Source: Limimaricola cinnabarinus LL-001 (GTDB lineage: Bacteria > Pseudomonadota > Alphaproteobacteria > Rhodobacterales > Rhodobacteraceae). From it: DNA of 44,759 bases. The notes below the pieces were generated by a model, which searched no databases, was not told the DNA's origin, and saw only the letters and a program-made list of their open reading frames with translations. A program made the translations under genes and the position numbers. Location: contig NZ_BATB01000027.1 in the NCBI RefSeq assembly GCF_000466965.1, positions 1 through 44,759 of the forward strand, in the 5' to 3' direction. Every line of letters begins with the position of its first letter. Positions within the stretch are counted from its first letter, which is position 1. This document shows positions 41,290 through 44,759 of the stretch, in pieces.

Positions 41290-42238
41290 CGGCGCGCTCC
41301 TTTCCTTGATCGCCCAGATCGTCGGTCACGCGCAGCGCCACCGCCCCGTTCTTGCGCCGCCCCATCGCGGCGCGGAACATCGGTCGACCGTTGCACGATA
41401 CGGTCGCCTCGTGATCCATGTCGACCCCGAGGTCAATGACATCGCCGGGCGCCCAGTCGAGAACCGTGCGCAGGCCGACACGCACTTCGTGCAGCACGGC
41501 GGTGATCCGCGCCTCCGAGCCCTCGATCGAGCGGCCCAAGGCCTTGCGCCAGCCATTGTCGCCGCCCAGTTCGCCGCCCGGAAAGTTCTGCGAGAGCATC
41601 GGACGCACCGTTTCCAGCGTGCTGTCGGGGATCACGAAATCCAAGGTGCCGCCGCGGTCCTCGAGGCTCACTTTCAAAGTGATCCGCACCGCCGGCGCGT
41701 TGGGTGGGGCCAGAACCGCGTTGGTGGGGCTGTTTTCGAGGTGATCGACTTTAAGCTTCACGCCGCCCACCGTCTCGAAAGCGGCCTCGAGTTCGCCCAG
41801 CACCATTTCTGCGAGGCGTTGGCCGAATCGCCGCTCGATCGCGGTAAAGCTGCGCGGCTTCCAAGTGTGACCGCCGCCACCGCGCCCGCCGAGCATGATT
41901 TCGAGCACCGAGAACAGAAGATCGGGTGAGATCGCCACCCCGATGCGCCCGTCCCAAGGCTCGGCCCGCACCACCGCCGTCAGGGCCGGGCCACCGATGG
42001 CTTCGAGGGCAGGCGCGCAGGGCAGGTAATCGAAGGCCGTCAGCGTCGCTTCGGTCGGCATCGCGGCAAAGCTCTTGAACGCGCTGCCCAAGGCCAGCGC
42101 GTAGCGGTCGAAGATGGCTTCCAGAAGCGGCAGCCGCTCGTAGCTGAGCGAGGCCATCTGGATGATCTGCTCCTCGATGCTGCCGTCCGACAGGCCGCCC
42201 TCGGGCTCTCTGAGCGTGCGCTGGTTCATGGCGGTCAT
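41273..42238 (-). CDS. fliM: Flagellar motor switch protein FliM
   Basis: C-ring switch protein, 321 aa. The middle CheC-like domain (about 45-230) is clear: ASLSYERLPLLEAIFDRYAL, GRIGVAISPDLLFSVLEIML and RSFTAIERRFGQRLAEMVLG. The C-terminal SpoA/FliN-like domain (about 240-310) ends VSCNGRPMFRAAMGRRKNGA. The usual N-terminal CheY-P-binding peptide (LSQxEIDxLL) is not visible; the N-terminus reads MTAMNQRTLREPEGGLSDGS. ATG at 42238, two bases after the fliL stop. fliG and fliN are not in this window. Confidence 0.9.
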   Translation of the reverse strand: MTAMNQRTLREPEGGLSDGSIEEQIIQMASLSYERLPLLEAIFDRYALALGSAFKSFAAMPTEATLTAFDYLPCAPALEAIGGPALTAVVRAEPWDGRIGVAISPDLLFSVLEIMLGGRGGGGHTWKPRSFTAIERRFGQRLAEMVLGELEAAFETVGGVKLKVDHLENSPTNAVLAPPNAPAVRITLKVSLEDRGGTLDFVIPDSTLETVRPMLSQNFPGGELGGDNGWRKALGRSIEGSEARITAVLHEVRVGLRTVLDWAPGDVIDLGVDMDHEATVSCNGRPMFRAAMGRRKNGAVALRVTDDLGDQGKERAGELAD

Positions 42239-42240
42239 TC

Positions 42241-42813
42241 CTACTGGATGATCATGTCGGAGACGAGGATCTCGCGCGGGGCCTCGCCGCCGGAGACGGC
42301 GCGAGCGCGGCGCAGCAGTTCGGATTTGAGATCCGCCAGCCCGAGGCTGCCACGCAGGTCGCGCTCGTCCAAGGTGCGCAGGTAATCCTGAAAGCTGTCG
42401 CGCATGTAGACCTGCCGCTCCTGCAGCCGGGCGGCGTCGGAAGCAGCCTGATCGTAGATCAGCGCGAGGTCGAGCTTGAGAAACCGGCTGGTCTGGCGGC
42501 CCGAAGCCGTGGTCGCGGTGATGTTGACGATGATCTCCTCGAAGGGCATCGCCATGCGCGACGGGTCGGTGGCGAGCGGCGAAGGCGCGTCCTTGGACGC
42601 CGCGTCGACTTTCTCCGCCTCGGCATCGTCGGGTGCTCCGGCCTCATCGCCCCCGCCCAGCCCGGCTAGTTCCATGATCCGCGCCGGGCCCACCGCCGCG
42701 ACGAGACCGCCGCCCAGCGCGAGCACGGAGAGCAGCACGAGCAGGATCAGCCGCAGCCGACCCGGTCGGGCTCCGCTCTGCTTGCCGATCGTCTTCGCAT
42801 TCACATCTGTCAT
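42241..42813 (-). CDS. fliL: Flagellar basal body-associated protein FliL
   Basis: Single-pass inner-membrane protein, 190 aa, that surrounds or stabilises stator units. Membrane segment at about 22-43 (LRLILLVLLSVLALGGGLVA), an acidic linker (GGGDEAGAPDDAEAEK), then the periplasmic FliL domain (about 90-190; FEEIIVNITATTASGRQTSR, FLKLDLALIYDQ, ILVSDMIIQ at the C-terminus). ATG at 42813 with GGGAAC upstream. First gene of the minus-strand motor quartet; diverges from fliF. Confidence 0.92.
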   Translation of the reverse strand: MTDVNAKTIGKQSGARPGRLRLILLVLLSVLALGGGLVAAVGPARIMELAGLGGGDEAGAPDDAEAEKVDAASKDAPSPLATDPSRMAMPFEEIIVNITATTASGRQTSRFLKLDLALIYDQAASDAARLQERQVYMRDSFQDYLRTLDERDLRGSLGLADLKSELLRRARAVSGGEAPREILVSDMIIQ

Positions 42814-42838
42814 TCTGGTTCCCGCTGGATCGTCGGAA

Positions 42839-42906
42839 CATGGACAATATGTGTTGTTTGGGCCGAACAGGCAAGAACTTATCCATGACTATACTTGTTC
42901 CATGAC
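42839..42906. promoter_or_regulatory. Repeats in the fliL-fliF divergent promoter region
   Basis: The A+T-rich gap holds a direct repeat CCATGAC at 42883-42889 and 42900-42906 (17 bp apart) and an imperfect inverted pair: CATGGACAATATG at 42839-42851 against CTATACTTGTTCCATG at 42889-42904, whose complement reads CATGGAACAAGTATAG. TATCCATG (42880-42887) also occurs between fliI and flgB. It may be an operator for a flagellar regulator acting on both sides. Confidence 0.3.
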
Positions 42907-42956
42907 CCGTATTGCGGATAGTTTCACGACAAAGACCCGTAGCGGCGAGGCCTTGC

Positions 42957-44644
42957 GTGCAATCCATCATCGAAAATCTCGCGGCCTTGGGCCGTCCTCG
43001 CCTGATCGCGCTCGGGGCCACCGGTCTGGGGCTGATCACGGCGCTTCTGGTGGGGCTGAACCTCGTCCTCGCGCCGAACTTCGCGCCGCTCTATTCCGAC
43101 CTGTCCCTGGCCACCGCCGGACGCGTCGTCGCAGCGCTCGAACAGGACGGGGTCCCGGTGGAGCTGTCCGGCGGCGGCACCATCGTCAGCGTGCCGCAGG
43201 ACGATGTGGCCCGCGCGCGGATGTCGCTGGCCGAACAGGGGCTTCCGGGCGAAGGCGGCGCGGGCTGGGAAATCTTCGACCAGTCATCGGGTCTCGGCAT
43301 GAACAGCTTCATGCAGCAGGTCAGCCGTCTTCGCGCGCTCGAAGGTGAACTTGCCCGCTCGATCCAGACCATCGACGGCATCGACGCGGCCCGCGTCCAC
43401 CTCGTGCTGCCCGAGCGCGAGGCATTTTCGCGCACCCGGCCCGAGCCCTCGGCCTCGGTCATCGTGCGCGGCCGCGCCACCTCGTCGATTTCGCGCCGCC
43501 AAGGCTCGCGATCCGCGCGCTCGTGGCCTCGGCCGTGCCGGACCTCGCGCCGTCGCGCGTCACCGTGCTGTCGGCCAGCGGCGAGACGATCCTGTCGGAG
43601 GAGACCGAGGGCGACGCGGGCGTGCAGGCGGCGGGCGCCTCGATGCAGGAGCGGATGCAGCGCTCGATCACCGAAATGCTCACGGCGCGCGTCGGCGCGG
43701 GCAACGCGCGGGTGCAGGTCAATGTCGACCTCTCGACAGAGCGGCAGGTGATCCGCGAGCAAAGCTTCAACCCCGATCAGCATGTGGTGCGCTCGACCGA
43801 GACCCGGCAGGAAGAAAGCCAGGACCGCGCCGGCACGCAGCAAGAGGTGGGCGTGGGCAACAACCTGCCCCCCGAGTTGGGCGGCGACGTCAATGGCGAG
43901 CAATCCGCCTCGACCTCCAACCGCACTGACGAGATCGTCAACTACGAAATCGGCTCGACCCAGAGCGAAACCGTGCGCGAGCCCGGCGCGGTGGAGCGGA
44001 TCTCGGTCGCGGTGCTGGTCAACGGCATCTACAACGTCGCCGACAATGGCGAGACGATCTACGAGGAGCGCAGCGCGGAAGAGCTGCAGCGGCTCGAACA
44101 GCTGGTGCGCTCGGCGGTGGGCTATGACGAGGCGCGCGGCGATCTCGTCTCCGTCGACAGCCTGCGCTTCATGGATTACTCGATGGATGTCGGCGCGCCG
44201 ATCGGCCTGTCCCTGGGCCAGACCATCGCGCAGAACTTCGGCGCGATCCTGCGTGGCACCTTCGCCCTCGCGCTGGTGGCGGCGGTTCTGGCCTTCGGCC
44301 TGCGGCCGATGCTGCGCCGGGTGCTGCCCGAGGCCGCGCCCGGACTGGCGCTCGCGGGGGCCGAGGCCGGGGCCGGCCAGCTCGGCCATGACGGCACACA
44401 GCCGCAGGCCCTGCCCGGCATGAGCGATGCCTCCGGTGCGCCCGGCGCCCGCGGTCCGGCACAGCAGGCGGTGCTTCCCTACGAGCAGCAGATGGCGACC
44501 TATGACGGCGACGAGATGATCTCGCTCGCTTCGGTCGACGGCAAGATCGGCATGCGCAGCCTCGTCTCGGTCGGAGAGATGGTCGAGAACGAGCCCGAGG
44601 CCTCGCTGAAGGTCGTGCAGGGCTGGCTGGCCGAGGAGGCCTGA
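42957..44644 (+). CDS. fliF: Flagellar MS-ring protein FliF, frameshifted
   Basis: MS-ring protein that nucleates the basal body. It starts MQSIIENLAALGRPRLIALG with a first membrane segment (about 15-35), then the YscJ/FliF ring domain: FAPLYSDLSLATAGRVVAAL, AGWEIFDQSSGLGMNSFMQQ, LARSIQTIDGIDAARVHLVL. The frame fails at about 43503 (CAAGGCTCGCG); adding one base gives RRQ-G/A-LAIRALVASAVPDLA and joins a downstream frame that ends at 44644 with the second membrane segment and the FliG-binding C-terminus (ISLASVDGKIGMRSLVSVGE). Restored length is 562 aa. GTG at 42957 is chosen because GGCGAGG precedes it and nothing upstream resembles FliF. Confidence 0.92.
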
Positions 44645-44645
44645 G

Positions 44646-44759
44646 ATGGTGCTGTTCGACAGGGATTTCGACCGCGAGATCGCCGAGGAGCGTCGCGCCG
44701 TCGCGCGGGTTGAGCAGGTCCGTCACAGCGATGACGACCTGCGCGCCGCCGTGGCCGAG
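44646..44759 (+). CDS. Start of a gene downstream of fliF, cut by the window edge (possible FliH-like protein)
   Basis: ATG at 44646, two bases after the fliF stop, opens a frame that runs off the window: MVLFDRDFDREIAEERRAVA and onward, 38 codons. It is highly charged and predicted helical. In related flagellar clusters the gene after fliF often encodes FliG or the ATPase regulator FliH; the charged start fits FliH somewhat better, but the fragment is too short to decide. Confidence 0.5.
   Translation, partial: MVLFDRDFDREIAEERRAVARVEQVRHSDDDLRAAVAE

Noticed and set aside
42835..42859. A second EcfG-like promoter before fliF (GGAAC-N16-GTTT)
   Set aside because: The -10 lacks the core CGTT/GGTT at the right spacing and a flagellar gene is not an expected target; probably chance.

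Overview
The window looks like chromosomal DNA of a Rhodobacterales (Roseobacter-type) alphaproteobacterium. The evidence is its high G+C content, densely packed operons with ATGA, TGATG and GTGA stop/start overlaps, frequent GTG and TTG starts, many ABC and TRAP importers, and a roseobacter-style flagellar block (a lytic transglycosylase between fliQ and flhA, and fliL-fliM-DUF6468-like-motE-like). I see no rRNA, tRNA, insertion sequence, prophage or CRISPR array. This is inferred from gene content, not from a marker gene.

Layout. (1) 156-731, minus: a Tat-type L,D-transpeptidase. (2) 893-4640, minus: a complete osmoprotectant ABC importer in the E. coli yehZYXW order. (3) 4837-14267, plus: glgE, a treS-maltokinase fusion, glgB and malQ, i.e. 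the whole GlgE route from trehalose to branched alpha-glucan plus a glucanotransferase. The importer and the GlgE operon diverge from one 196-bp region that holds a GGAAC-N16-GGTT element resembling a general-stress (EcfG) promoter. (4) 14275-16436: TPP riboswitch and thiC. (5) 16441-17412, minus: a DMT-family exporter. (6) 17592-22740, minus: a giant DUF4011/SF1 helicase/PD-(D/E)XK protein resembling Hhe-type antiphage proteins. (7) 22944-26068: a TRAP transporter whose binding protein (plus) converges on dctQ-dctM (minus) across a shared terminator. (8) 26248-31105, plus: a Liv-type ABC importer (livG-F-K-H-M) with a promoter, a coupled 15-codon leader ORF and a terminator. (9) 31160-32413, minus: a YegD-like Hsp70. 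(10) 32465 to the end: flagellar genes. fliI (minus) diverges from flgB-flgC-fliE-fliQ-sltF-like-flhA-fliR-flhB (plus); fliL-fliM-DUF6468-like-motE-like (minus) diverges from fliF and a cut-off gene (plus).

How the parts fit. Uptake of betaine-type solutes and conversion of trehalose to glucan are opposite ways of setting the compatible-solute pool, so their divergent pairing suggests shared osmotic or general-stress control. The flagellar block supplies the export gate (FlhA, FlhB, FliQ, FliR), export ATPase, proximal rod, MS ring, switch protein, FliL, a MotE-like chaperone and a peptidoglycan-clearing enzyme.

Quality caution. Seven otherwise well-conserved genes (osmF, thiC, the helicase, the TRAP binding protein, livF, livK, fliF) are each broken by a single one-base indel, each explicable as a length change in a short homopolymer. 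In each case a one-base correction restores the expected family sequence. I read these as probable sequencing or assembly errors rather than gene decay, and I give the gene spans as restored.
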